This document shows positions 23,452 through 33,053 of a stretch of 62,664 bases of DNA, in pieces. Source of the DNA: Clostridium sp. CAG:221 (GTDB taxonomy: Bacteria > Bacillota > Clostridia > Clostridiales > Clostridiaceae). Where the stretch lies: contig FR883427.1 of the NCBI GenBank assembly GCA_000435835.1, forward strand, positions 68,855-131,518, in the 5' to 3' direction. The notes under the pieces were generated by a model. The model saw nothing but the letters and a program-made list of their open reading frames with translations, made no database searches and was not told the DNA's origin. The translations under genes were made by a program, and so were the position numbers. Each line of letters begins with the position of its first letter. The first letter of the stretch is position 1.

Positions 23452-24175
23452 GTGCGACTTGTTGCTAATGGAAAATATTAGCCTAATCTAATAATAGTAA
23501 GATTAGAACTATTGTTACGAGAAATCAAATGATAGGGTAACGCCTTGAAGGGTTTCCTCTAATACTCCGAATAGCGTTATAATGAGTAAACATTATAAGG
23601 TTATGAGCTCGGTGAAGTCAGCTGAGAACTACCGTAAGTAAATAGAAATATTTACACGAAATGCGAACTGGAGGCAGTCGAGTAGCGATAGGCTGGGGGT
23701 CTATAAAATGTCTATGGTTAGGATGTATTAAGCAATATAATACTGACGAATTTGGGAAATTAAGGGTCTAAACGGTGAATATCTAGAAATGGATATGGCA
23801 CTAAATGTGCAGTTAGTTGTGGATGAGTAAGAATCGTATCTATGAAAATCCATATAATATTAAAGGTATTATTGAACTAACAGGCTCACACTAAAAACCT
23901 AAGGATATATGTAAAGATAGTGACAATGGAACAAGGAAAGCTTAGAATATGGAGGTTTTACTGCCAATGAAATAGTGATAAGGAAAAGAAAAATTTAAAT
24001 TCTATAACTTATCTTAATCTAAGTGAGAGTGGTGGCATGAAGCAGAGAAATAGTTGTAATGACTATGGAGCGATAGCCACTAGACAATTTATTATAAATA
24101 TAATTATTATTGAATAATCCAAGGTTCTGGTAAGACTAAGAGATATGAAACATTAAGGTAAAAGGAGGAATTCCT

Positions 24176-26026
24176 TTGAATAATGAAGTAGTAGACTTGG
24201 AGGAAAGCTTAAAATGTAGGAAAAGACAAAAACTAAGAAATTCAGAATATTACGAGATGCAGTATATATTCGATGATTTATACAGAAAAAGTAGCAAAAA
24301 TTATAAATTTAATAATTTAATGCAATATATAAATGACGAAAAAAATATATTACTAGCTTTTAGAAATATAAAAAAGAATAAAGGTTCTGTAACAGCAGGT
24401 ACTGATAATATAAACATAAATTTATATAAAAATATGAATTGTGATGTGTTTATAAATAAAATTAGAGAAAGTCTAAAAGATTACAGACCTAAGGCAGTAA
24501 GAAGAGTAGAAATTCCAAAACCTAATGGAAAGAAAAGACCATTAGGGATACCTTGTATGGAAGATAGAATTATACAGCAATGTATAAAACAAATATTAGA
24601 ACCTATTTGTGAAGCAAAATTTTATAAACACAACTATGGCTTTAGACCAAATAGAAGTGTAGAACATGCTTTTGAAAGATGCAATTACTTAGTGAATAAG
24701 AGCAAGTTGCATTATGTAGTAGATATAGACATAAAAGGTTTCTTTGATAATGTAAATCATAGCAAATTAAAGAAACAAATGTGGTCTATGGGGATATGTG
24801 ATAAGCAATTATTAAGTATTATAGGGAAAATGTTAAAAGCGGAAATAAAAGGTATAGGTATACCGGAAAAAGGTACACCGCAAGGTGGAATTTTAAGTCC
24901 ATTATTAGCTAATATAGTTTTAAATGAACTAGACTGGTGGATTAGCAAGCAATGGGAAAATTTTAATAATAATAAAGGATACTCTAAGGATTGTCACAAA
25001 TATAGAGCATTAAAGAAAAGTAATTTAAAAGAGATGTGGATAGTAAGATATGCTGATGATTTTAAAATCTTTTGTAGAGATTACAAATCTGCCATTAAAA
25101 TATATAATGCAGTAAAGCAATGGTTAAAAGAAAGATTAAAATTAGATATCAGTGATGATAAATCTAAAATAACTAATTTGAGAAAAAACTATTCAGAATT
25201 CTTAGGATTTAAACTAAAAGCTAAAATAAAAAGAAATAAATATGTATGTATAAGTCATATGAGTGATAAGGCAAAAAATAAAGTAATAAATGAAATTAAA
25301 AAGCAAATAAAAATTATAAAAAAGAATACAACTACAAAAGAAATTATGAAATTAAATTCAATAATATTAGGAAGTCATAATTACTATAAGATTGCAACAC
25401 ATGTGAATTTAGATTTCAATGATATAAATTTCTTAGTTATGAGAACTTTGAAAAATAGACTTAATTTAGAAAAGAATAGAGGAAGTCCCATATTTACAAA
25501 AACTTATTTGAAATTATATGGGGACTATCAAAAGAATATTTGTAGGATTAAAGGGATAAACATATTTCCAATTTATGGAGTAAAAACAAAGCCTAGTAAA
25601 TGCTTTAATCAAGAAATCTGTAATTATACCAGTAATGGAAGAAGCATTATACATGATAATCTAATAGGTAGAGGGCCTTGTATGATTGAACATCTATTAA
25701 GATATCCAACAAATGATTACGGAGTAGAGTATAATGACAATAGAATTTCATTGATGATAGGGCAAAATGGACTGTGTGGAGTTACTAAAAAAGAATTAGA
25801 AATTGGAGATATGGAATGCCATCATAAAGTACCTAAAAGTATAGGCGGAGATGACAGTTATAAAAACCTAATTTGGTTAAAGAAAAGTGTGCATAAATTA
25901 ATACATGCTAAAAATGAAGATATAATCCAAAAATATATGAATGAACTTAAATTAAGTTGGAATGAATTAGAAAAGGTAAATAAACTACGTAAGTTAGTAG
26001 GAAATTCAATGATATTATATGAATAA
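24176..26026 (+). CDS. ltrA: group II intron-encoded reverse transcriptase/maturase with HNH domain
   Basis: 616-aa multifunctional protein that helps its intron splice and retrohome. Reverse transcriptase motifs: EIPKPNGKKRPLGIP, YGFRPNRSVEHAF, VDIDIKGFFDNV, GTPQGGILSPLLANI and the catalytic IVRYADDFKIF (YADD near residue 292). A maturase X domain follows (about 370-470). The C-terminus has an HNH endonuclease: MECHHKVPKSIGGDDSYKNL (about 547-566), giving second-strand cleavage. Start is TTG at 24176 with AAAGGAGG eight bases upstream. All motifs are intact, suggesting a functional element. Confidence 0.95.
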   Translation: MNNEVVDLEESLKCRKRQKLRNSEYYEMQYIFDDLYRKSSKNYKFNNLMQYINDEKNILLAFRNIKKNKGSVTAGTDNININLYKNMNCDVFINKIRESLKDYRPKAVRRVEIPKPNGKKRPLGIPCMEDRIIQQCIKQILEPICEAKFYKHNYGFRPNRSVEHAFERCNYLVNKSKLHYVVDIDIKGFFDNVNHSKLKKQMWSMGICDKQLLSIIGKMLKAEIKGIGIPEKGTPQGGILSPLLANIVLNELDWWISKQWENFNNNKGYSKDCHKYRALKKSNLKEMWIVRYADDFKIFCRDYKSAIKIYNAVKQWLKERLKLDISDDKSKITNLRKNYSEFLGFKLKAKIKRNKYVCISHMSDKAKNKVINEIKKQIKIIKKNTTTKEIMKLNSIILGSHNYYKIATHVNLDFNDINFLVMRTLKNRLNLEKNRGSPIFTKTYLKLYGDYQKNICRIKGINIFPIYGVKTKPSKCFNQEICNYTSNGRSIIHDNLIGRGPCMIEHLLRYPTNDYGVEYNDNRISLMIGQNGLCGVTKKELEIGDMECHHKVPKSIGGDDSYKNLIWLKKSVHKLIHAKNEDIIQKYMNELKLSWNELEKVNKLRKLVGNSMILYE

Positions 26027-26038
26027 TAAAATGTTGGA

Positions 26039-26072
26039 ACGCCGTATGCGGTGAAAATCGCACGTACGGTGT
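26039..26072 (+). ncRNA. group II intron domain V
   Basis: 34-nt hairpin with lower stem ACGCCGTA/TACGGTGT (one G-T pair), TGCGGTGAAAATCGCACG upper part. Length and fold match the catalytic domain V of bacterial group II introns. Confidence 0.88.
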
Positions 26073-26121
26073 GAACCGGGGGAAAAGGAAGAGATAATAT
26101 CAAATCCTTACCTATCGGAAT

Positions 26122-27680
26122 GTACTATAAATAGGCCTAAAAGAATAGAAACAGCAGCAGAATTATCTTGTATTTTATTGCAGTCAAGCCAAAATGATAT
26201 GTTCGGGGGCCAAGCACATCCTGACTTTGATAATGATATGTCTATTTTTATTGAGCCTACCAGACAGGAGATAAGAAGTGATTTAGAAGCTTTAGGTATT
26301 GAAGAAGAAAGAATAGAAAAGATTGTAGAAGAAAGATTAAGCTCAAGAGTTCATCAAGCTATGCAGGGGATTGTCTATAATTTAAATACCATGCATAGCC
26401 GTGCAGGATCTCAGGTTCCATTTTCTTCCATTAATTTAGGGATACCTAAAGATAAAGATGCAGCAATGATATGTGAGATATTTTTACAAGAATATGAAAA
26501 AGGTTTAGGAAAGGGAGAACAGCCTATTTTTCCTAATATAATCTTTAGAGTAAAAGAAGGAGTAAATAGAGAACCAGAAGATGAGTATTATTATCTTTAT
26601 AAATTAGCCTGCCAAGTAGCAGCAAAGAGAATGAATCCAACATTTATGAACATAGATGCTGATTTCAATAAGGAATATTACGATAAGGGATATATGCCAG
26701 CAACCATGGGATGCAGGACATATGTAATGAAAAATATTAATGGAGAACCAGGATGCAAAGGTAGAGGAAATATAGCACCAGTGACCATTAACCTTCCTAG
26801 AATAGGCATTGAAGCAAAAGGTGATATAGATAAATTTTTTGAAATATTAAAAAGTAGATTAATATTAGCAAAAGAATCATTACTTCATAGATATGGCATT
26901 CTTAAAAAGTTAAGGGTAAAGGATCTTCCTTTTGTGGCTGGTCAAAAGCTGATGAAGGGAGCAGAAAATCTAGAAGAAGAGGATTCAATTGAGCCTATTT
27001 TAAAACAAGGCACATGGGGCATAGGATTCATAGGGCTAGCAGAAGCACTTACAGCTTTAACAGGAAAGCATCATGGTGAAAGTGATGAAGCTAGAGAACT
27101 TGGTGTGAGAATTGTTACTTTTATGAGACAATATACCGATAAATTTTCACAGGAAACAAATCTTAATTGGAGTTGTTATGCCACACCAGCTGAAGGCTTA
27201 AGTGGTAAGTTTATTAAGAAGGATCAAAAAATGTTTGGTATCATTAAAGGAGTCACTGATAAAGAGTATTATACTAATAGCTATCATATTCCTGTAAAGT
27301 TTCCTATTTCAATAAAGCGAAAGATAGACATTGAAGCACCTTATCATAAGCTTTGCAATGCAGGTCATATATCATATATAGAGGTAGATGATTCTCCAAC
27401 TGGAGAACAGATTATGGATATCATTAATTATGCATATAAGAATACTAATATAAGTTATATAGGAATAAATTTTCATATAAGGTACTGTAAGAATTGTGGA
27501 AGTAGTGTAAATAGCAATGAAAAGAAATGCCCTAAATGCAGTAGTATAGATATTCAAGGCATATCAAGAGTTACTGGATACTTAAGCTTAGATGAACGAT
27601 TTGGTCCAGGAAAGTTCGAAGAAAGAGCAGATAGACGTTCCCATACAGGCAGTAATATGAATAATTATGGTTTTATATAA
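26122..27680 (+). CDS. nrdD: anaerobic ribonucleoside-triphosphate reductase, exon 3
   Basis: Largest exon, encoding from the split Gly codon through TINRPKRIETAAELSCILLQS to the C-terminus. It contains GGQAHPDFDND, MGCRTYV (Cys384 of the spliced protein, aligned with the second redox Cys, E. coli Cys384), the zinc site YCKNCGSSVNSNEKKCPKC, and the glycyl-radical loop SRVTGYLS with Gly672 near the C-terminal end. No in-frame stop interrupts it. A TTG at 26178 could be misread as a separate gene start but the frame is open up to the intron. Ends at a strong terminator. Confidence 0.93.
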
Positions 27681-27689
27681 ATATATATC

Positions 27690-27757
27690 AATAAAGGCAT
27701 TAATTTTTCAAAGTCTTAAATTTAAGATTAATAAAAATTAATGCTTTTATTTTTCAT
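27690..27757 (+). terminator. rho-independent terminator of nrdD
   Basis: Long stem ATAAAGGCATTAATTTTT/AAAAATTAATGCTTTTAT with an inner TCTTAAATTTAAGA hairpin, followed by T-rich sequence. Confidence 0.85.
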
Positions 27758-27943
27758 ATAGAAACATGTATATGAAGGAAAAAAATAATAAGTTGCAAAA
27801 ACATGATATTTAATCATGAAATACATTGTTTTTAAGGAGTATTTTGAAAAAATAAATATTTTCCTTGCAAAAAAAGTAAATATTACATTGAAGTTATAGG
27901 ATAAAAATGGTAAAATTGGAATTAAAATAAAGGGGGCTATAAC

Positions 27944-29107
27944 ATGGCAATTAAAGATCCGAGAAATGATAGACAAATAAAGATAGTGGATACTACATTG
28001 CGTGATGGGGAACAAACGGCAGGTGTTGTATTTGCTAATGAGGAAAAAATTATTATTGCATCTATGTTAAGAGATTTAGGGGTAGATCAATTAGAAGTTG
28101 GTATTCCAACCATGGGTGGAGATGAAAAGGAAGCAATAAAATCAATAGTAAAAAGGAATAGAAGTAGTAGCAATGCAAAGAGCATAATGGCATGGAATAG
28201 GGCTGTTATAGGAGATATAGAGCAATCTATCGATTGCGATGTTGATGCAGTGGCTATATCTATATCTGTTTCAGATATTCATATTAAGCATAAGCTTAGA
28301 ACATCAAGGCAATGGGTTCTTGAAAATATGATCAAATCAGTGGAGTATGCCAAGAAAAATGGCTTATATGTATCTGTTAATGGGGAAGATGCATCAAGAG
28401 CTGATAGAGAATTTTTAGTAGAGTTTATTAATGCAGCAAAGAATGCAGGAGCAGATAGGTTTAGATATTGTGATACTGTAGGTATAATGGAGCCTTTTAA
28501 ATTAAAGGATGAAATTTCATATTTATATAATAAAACAAAATTTGATATTGAAATGCATACTCATAATGATTTTGGAATGGCTACAGCCAATGCTATAGCA
28601 GGTGTTATGGGTGGTGCAAATCATGTTGGCGTAACAGTAAATGGCCTTGGTGAAAGAGCTGGTAATGCTGCTTTAGAGGAAGTATTAATGGCTCTAATTT
28701 ATGTTTATGGTTATAAGACAAATATTGATACTAGAAAATTTAAAGAAGTATCAGAGTATGTATCTAGGGCTTCAGGACGATTCTTACCAAAATGGAAGGC
28801 CATAGTAGGAGAAAATACCTTTGTGCATGAATCAGGTATACATGCCGATGGAGCTATTAAGAATCCAATGAATTATGAAGCTTATGATCCAGCAGTGGTA
28901 GGTCTTGAAAGGCAGATTGTAATAGGAAAACATTCAGGAAAGGCAGCTATAGTAAATAAATTTAAAGAATATGATATAAAGCTTTCAGATGATGAAGCAA
29001 AGGATATCCTTAATTTAGTGAGGGCAACTACTGTCAGAGTAAAAAGAAACCTTTTTGATAAGGAACTTGTAAGTCTTTATAAACAATATAAAGAAAAGGA
29101 ACAATAA
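27944..29107 (+). CDS. Re-citrate synthase / homocitrate synthase family (NifV/LeuA-like)
   Basis: 387-aa DRE-TIM metallolyase. Signature IVDTTLRDGEQTAGVVF near residue 15 (the Arg-Asp metal/catalytic pair) and MHTHNDFGMATANAIAG (His-x-His metal ligands) near 205; GNAALEEVLMAL follows. The family condenses acetyl-CoA with a 2-oxo acid. Because aconitase is the next gene, and no nif or leucine genes are nearby, the best reading is Re-face-specific citrate synthase, as known in clostridia. Homocitrate synthase cannot be excluded by sequence. AAAGGGGGC ribosome binding site; 32 nt from the aconitase gene, so an operon. Confidence 0.8.
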   Translation: MAIKDPRNDRQIKIVDTTLRDGEQTAGVVFANEEKIIIASMLRDLGVDQLEVGIPTMGGDEKEAIKSIVKRNRSSSNAKSIMAWNRAVIGDIEQSIDCDVDAVAISISVSDIHIKHKLRTSRQWVLENMIKSVEYAKKNGLYVSVNGEDASRADREFLVEFINAAKNAGADRFRYCDTVGIMEPFKLKDEISYLYNKTKFDIEMHTHNDFGMATANAIAGVMGGANHVGVTVNGLGERAGNAALEEVLMALIYVYGYKTNIDTRKFKEVSEYVSRASGRFLPKWKAIVGENTFVHESGIHADGAIKNPMNYEAYDPAVVGLERQIVIGKHSGKAAIVNKFKEYDIKLSDDEAKDILNLVRATTVRVKRNLFDKELVSLYKQYKEKEQ

Positions 29108-29139
29108 ATAGGAGATAGAAAAGAAGGGGGAAATTAGCA

Positions 29140-31062
29140 TTGGGAAGAAATCTAGCAGAAAAAATTTTAAGCAACCACATTGTTGAAGGAGAATTAAGAA
29201 AGGGAAGTTCTATTGGTATTAAAATTGACCAAACTCTTACACAGGATTCAACGGGGACAATGGCTTACTTACAATTAGAAGCTATGGGCATAGATAAGGT
29301 TAAGACAAAAAGATCAGTAGCTTTTGTAGACCATAATATGTTGCAACAAGGCTTTGAAAATGCAGATGATCATGAGTTTATAAAAACTGTAGCATCTAAG
29401 CATGGAGTATATTTTTCTAAACCAGGAAATGGAGTGTGTCATCAAGTATTTTTAGAAAGATTTGCAGTGCCAGGTGAGACGCTAATTGGTTCAGATAGTC
29501 ACACACCAACTGCTGGTGCAGTAGGTATGCTTGCTATGGGTGCAGGTGGTCTTGATGTTGCATTGGCTATGGCTGGAGGAGCATATTATATAAATGTTCC
29601 TAAGGTATGTAAAGTAAATATCATAGGTAGTTTTAAACCAATGGTTACAGGAAAAGATGTAGTTTTAGAGGTTTTAAGAAGGCTTACTGTTAAAGGTGGG
29701 GTTTCTAAGATATTTGAGTATGGCGGTGAAGGAATCAAGAATCTTTCAGTGCCACAAAGAGCAACCATAACTAATATGGGAGCAGAGCTTGGTGCTACCA
29801 CATCAATATTTCCTAGTGATGAAAGAACTTTGGAGTTCTTTAAAGCTCAAGGACGTGAAGAGGATTGGTTTGAATTTAAAGCAGATGAAGATGCTGTTTA
29901 TGATGAGGAAATAACTATTGATCTTAATACTTTAGAACCACTAGCTGCAATGCCTCATAGTCCTGATAATGTGAAAAAAGTAAGTGAAATAGGAAAAATT
30001 AAGGTAGATCAAGTTGCCATAGGAAGTTGCACAAATTCTTCTTATGAAGATCTAATGAAGGTAGCTAAGATATTAAAAGGAAAAAAGGTTCATCCAGATG
30101 TAAGTCTTGTAATAGCTCCAGGTTCAAGGCAAGTAATGGAGATGATAGCAAGGAATGGAGCTCTTGCTGATATAATCAGTTCAGGGGCAAGAATATTGGA
30201 AAATGGATGTGGACCTTGTATAGGAATGGGACAGGCACCAGGTACTAATGGTGTATCACTTAGAACTTTTAATAGGAATTTCTATGGAAGAAGTGGAACA
30301 TTATCAGCAAAAGTATATCTTGTAAGCCCTGAAACTGCTGCAGTTTCTGCAATTAAAGGTGTACTTACAGACCCAAGAGAGTTAGAAACAGATTTATGTA
30401 TTAATATGCCAGAAAGGTTTATTGTTGATGACTCAATGATACTTAAGCCAGCTGAAGATGGGACTAAGGTAGAAGTGAAGAGGGGACCTAATATTAAACC
30501 ATTTCCAATAAATAAGGAATTAGGAGATAAAATAGAGGGAAAGATATTAATAAAGGTAGAAGATAATATTACTACTGATCATATTATGCCTTCAAATTCA
30601 AAGCTTTTACCATTTAGATCTAATATTCCGTATTTATCTCAATTTTGTTTTAATACAATAGATACTGATTTTCCAAATAGAGCTAAGAATTTAGGCGGAG
30701 GATTTATAATTGCAGGAGAAAACTATGGTCAAGGATCTAGTAGAGAGCATGCTGCCTTAGCTCCTCTTTATCTAGGAGTAAGAGGTGTTATTGCCAAATC
30801 CTTTGCTAGAATTCATAAAGCTAATTTAATTAACAATGGAATAGTTCCACTAGAGTTTAAAAATGAAGCTGATTACAATGAAGTTGATCCATTAGATGAG
30901 TTGGTAATAGATAATATTAAAGAAGCTTTAACTAAAGGAAGTGTTAAAGTTAAAAATATAAGTAAGAATAGTGAATTTGAAGTATTAATAGATTTAACAG
31001 AAAAGGAAATTCAGGTAATAAAAGCTGGTGGTAGATTAAATTACGTTAAAAACTTAGGTTAA
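29140..31062 (+). CDS. acnA: aconitate hydratase
   Basis: Isomerises citrate to isocitrate via a [4Fe-4S] cluster. Cluster ligands: VAIGSCTNSSYEDL (near residue 292) and NGCGPCIGMGQ (near 355). Other hallmarks are LIGSDSHTPTAGAVGMLAMGAGGLD and ENYGQGSSREHAALAP in the C-terminal swivel domain. At 640 aa it is the shorter mitochondrial-like bacterial form. Start is TTG at 29140 after AAGGGGGAAAT; alternatives would cut into the conserved start. In the operon with the citrate synthase-like gene; no isocitrate dehydrogenase follows. Confidence 0.95.
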   Translation: MGRNLAEKILSNHIVEGELRKGSSIGIKIDQTLTQDSTGTMAYLQLEAMGIDKVKTKRSVAFVDHNMLQQGFENADDHEFIKTVASKHGVYFSKPGNGVCHQVFLERFAVPGETLIGSDSHTPTAGAVGMLAMGAGGLDVALAMAGGAYYINVPKVCKVNIIGSFKPMVTGKDVVLEVLRRLTVKGGVSKIFEYGGEGIKNLSVPQRATITNMGAELGATTSIFPSDERTLEFFKAQGREEDWFEFKADEDAVYDEEITIDLNTLEPLAAMPHSPDNVKKVSEIGKIKVDQVAIGSCTNSSYEDLMKVAKILKGKKVHPDVSLVIAPGSRQVMEMIARNGALADIISSGARILENGCGPCIGMGQAPGTNGVSLRTFNRNFYGRSGTLSAKVYLVSPETAAVSAIKGVLTDPRELETDLCINMPERFIVDDSMILKPAEDGTKVEVKRGPNIKPFPINKELGDKIEGKILIKVEDNITTDHIMPSNSKLLPFRSNIPYLSQFCFNTIDTDFPNRAKNLGGGFIIAGENYGQGSSREHAALAPLYLGVRGVIAKSFARIHKANLINNGIVPLEFKNEADYNEVDPLDELVIDNIKEALTKGSVKVKNISKNSEFEVLIDLTEKEIQVIKAGGRLNYVKNLG

Positions 31063-31089
31063 TTATAAGGAAAAAATCACAAATACAAT

Positions 31090-31121
31090 AGGAACTCCTA
31101 AAAGAGTTCCTTAAATTTTTT
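31090..31121 (+). terminator. rho-independent terminator of acnA
   Basis: AGGAACTC/GAGTTCCT hairpin followed by TAAATTTTTT. Confidence 0.8.
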
Positions 31122-31190
31122 CATAATTATTTTGGTTTCTTTCAAGAGGGATTTTCTATTTAAATTAGTAAAGGTGGGAGTTGAAAGGTA

Positions 31191-32087
31191 ATGGAGTATG
31201 AAGATATTGGGCAAAGCAGGGAATGGGAGGATATAGAGTATATTAATAAAGGATGGTCTGATGATAAAAAATATAAAATAAAAACTAGAGAAAATGAGGA
31301 GTTATTATTAAAAATATCCGATATAGGCCAATTTGCTAAAAAGAAAAAAGAATTTGAAATTATCAAAGACTTAGAAGAAAAGAAAATTCTTATGCCCAAA
31401 GCTGTGGATATAGGAGTTTGTAATAATGATCAGTCCATATATTCTTTATACACATGGATAAAGGGAGAAGATGCAGCAGAAGAAATTAGTAAATTTAGTG
31501 AAGAGGAACAGTATAAGTTAGGTGTTAATGCTGGTAGATATTTAAAGGAGATTCATAGTGTAAATGCTCCTAAAAGTATTGAAGATTGGGAAAGTAGATT
31601 TAATAGAAAAATAGATAAAAAAATAGAAAACTATAAAAAGTGTGGTGTAGTTTTAAAAGATGAAAAGAAGATATTAGAATATATAAATAAAAATAGAGTA
31701 TTACTAAAGAATAGACCACAGTGTTTACAACATGGAGATTATCATATAGGAAATATGATAATTACGCCAGAAAGAAAATTGGGAATAATAGATTTTAATA
31801 GATATGATTATGGTGATCCATGGGAAGAATTCAATAGGATAGTTTGGTCTGCAGAAGTAAGTCCAGAGTTTGCCAGTGGATATATTAATGGATATTTTGA
31901 TGATGACGTTCCAGAATTGTTTTTTAAATTGTTATTATTATATATTTGTTCAAATGAGATTTCATCTGTTTATTGGGCTCAATCTTTTGGAGAAAAAGAA
32001 ATGAATGTAATGATTAAGCAAGTGGATAATGTAATGGAATGGTATGATCAGTGTGATAGTTACATACCTAAATGGTACCATAAGTAA
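31191..32087 (+). CDS. aminoglycoside phosphotransferase (APH)-family kinase
   Basis: 298-aa small-molecule kinase fold. Catalytic loop LQHGDYHIGNMII (HGD-x4-N, Asp near residue 183) and metal-binding IIDFNRYDYGDPWEEF are intact. The N-terminal lobe is lysine-rich. Such proteins phosphorylate antibiotics, choline, sugars or other metabolites; the sequence alone does not identify the substrate and there is no resistance context. AAGGTGGGAGTTG ribosome binding site; monocistronic. Confidence 0.88.
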   Translation: MEYEDIGQSREWEDIEYINKGWSDDKKYKIKTRENEELLLKISDIGQFAKKKKEFEIIKDLEEKKILMPKAVDIGVCNNDQSIYSLYTWIKGEDAAEEISKFSEEEQYKLGVNAGRYLKEIHSVNAPKSIEDWESRFNRKIDKKIENYKKCGVVLKDEKKILEYINKNRVLLKNRPQCLQHGDYHIGNMIITPERKLGIIDFNRYDYGDPWEEFNRIVWSAEVSPEFASGYINGYFDDDVPELFFKLLLLYICSNEISSVYWAQSFGEKEMNVMIKQVDNVMEWYDQCDSYIPKWYHK

Positions 32088-32089
32088 AA

Positions 32090-32146
32090 TTAAAAATGAA
32101 AAATTAAGAATTAAAAATTAAGAATTAAGAATTAAGAATTAAGGGA
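32090..32146 (+). repeat. AT-rich arm-only repeat
   Basis: Tandem AATTAAGAATTAAGA units resembling the terminal arms of the dispersed repeat but without its core hairpins. Directly before nrdG. Confidence 0.5.
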
Positions 32147-32161
32147 TAAGGAAGCGGGAGT

Positions 32162-32668
32162 ATGTCAAAGAAAATAAGGTTAGCAGGAATTGCATATGAA
32201 TCTTTAGTTAATGGACCAGGAATGAGAAGGGTATATTTTTCTCAAGGGTGCAGACATAATTGTGAAGGATGTTTTAATCCAGATACTCATGATTTTAATG
32301 GAGGAGAAGAGCGAGATATGGATGAACTCATAGAAGATGCACTAGATAATCCTTTACTTAAAGGAATAACCTTTAGTGGAGGAGATCCCCTTGAAAGAGC
32401 TGAAGAATTTGCTTATATGGCAAAGGCTTTTAAGAAAGCTGGCCTTAATATTTGGTGCTATACAGGATATACTTTTGAGGACGTATTAGAAAAGATGAAA
32501 AAAGATAATAATATAAAAGATTTAATTGAAAATATAGATGTATTAGTGGATGGACGTTTTGAAAAAGATAAAAAGGTTGATGGTTTAAAGTTCAAAGGTT
32601 CCAGCAATCAAAGATTAATCGATGTTAAGAAAAGCTTAAAAAGTAATTGTATAATTGTTTTAGAATAA
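32162..32668 (+). CDS. nrdG: anaerobic ribonucleotide reductase activating protein
   Basis: Radical-SAM activase that generates the glycyl radical on NrdD. It has the cluster motif FSQGCRHNCEGCFNP (C-x3-C-x2-C, residues 28-36), TFSGGDPLERAEEFAYMAK (the SAM-contacting GGDP) and LVDGRFEKDKK. 168 aa is standard. GGAAGCGGGAG precedes the ATG. It lies about 4.5 kb downstream of nrdD, with citrate synthase, aconitase and a kinase gene in between, so co-transcription with nrdD is unlikely given the terminators. Confidence 0.97.
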   Translation: MSKKIRLAGIAYESLVNGPGMRRVYFSQGCRHNCEGCFNPDTHDFNGGEERDMDELIEDALDNPLLKGITFSGGDPLERAEEFAYMAKAFKKAGLNIWCYTGYTFEDVLEKMKKDNNIKDLIENIDVLVDGRFEKDKKVDGLKFKGSSNQRLIDVKKSLKSNCIIVLE

Positions 32669-32738
32669 GGAACAAAGAACCGTACCATAAATAAATGAGG
32701 TTTTTACTAAAATTGGATTGATAAAAATAAGGTTATAA

Positions 32739-32795
32739 GATATTAAAGCTCTTACTTATATATAATATATATTGGTAGGAGTTTTTATTTATAAT
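32739..32795 (+). terminator. terminator downstream of nrdG
   Basis: AGCTCTTAC/GGTAGGAGTTT stem with wobble pairs, inner TATATA pairing, then TTTTTATTT. The rest of the 385-bp gap to the next gene is AT-rich with short TATATTAATTA repeats (about 32910-32930) and no gene. Confidence 0.6.
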
Positions 32796-33053
32796 AAAAG
32801 AGTAAAAGTTCACAAGAAATGAATTATAAGACTAGATAGTTTCACTTTCAATTCACCGATAATTAGGAATTTGTAGGGGAGATTAAAGTATAAATTGTAT
32901 AGCTTTTATATTAATTATTTATATTAATTAACTCATGGTTAAATTTTTATCTTTACAATTAACTACAGCTCAATTGTTTACATTAAAATATCTTGTTAAA
33001 ATAATAATACCAAAAGCTTTTGATATTATTTAAAATGAGAGGTTAATAATACT

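Larger units (their letters stand above)
23452..26121 (+). mobile_element. group II intron in nrdD with reverse transcriptase/maturase
   Basis: 2670 nt. Starts GTGCGAC, the classic group II 5' end, and ends CGGAAT (AY end). Domain V is a 34-nt hairpin at 26039-26072 (ACGCCGTA/TACGGTGT around a GAAA-type loop). Domain VI follows with a likely branch-point A at 26114, seven nt before the 3' end. EBS1 and EBS2 match the upstream exon. The maturase ORF lies in domain IV. Splicing joins GGATATG to GTACT, restoring NTGYG-TINRPKRIE. Orientation matches nrdD, as required for splicing. Confidence 0.93.

Noticed and set aside
26178..27680. Separate nrdD gene starting at TTG 26178
   Set aside because: The frame is open upstream to 26122 with conserved TINRPKRIETAAELS, there is no ribosome binding site, and it is the third exon.
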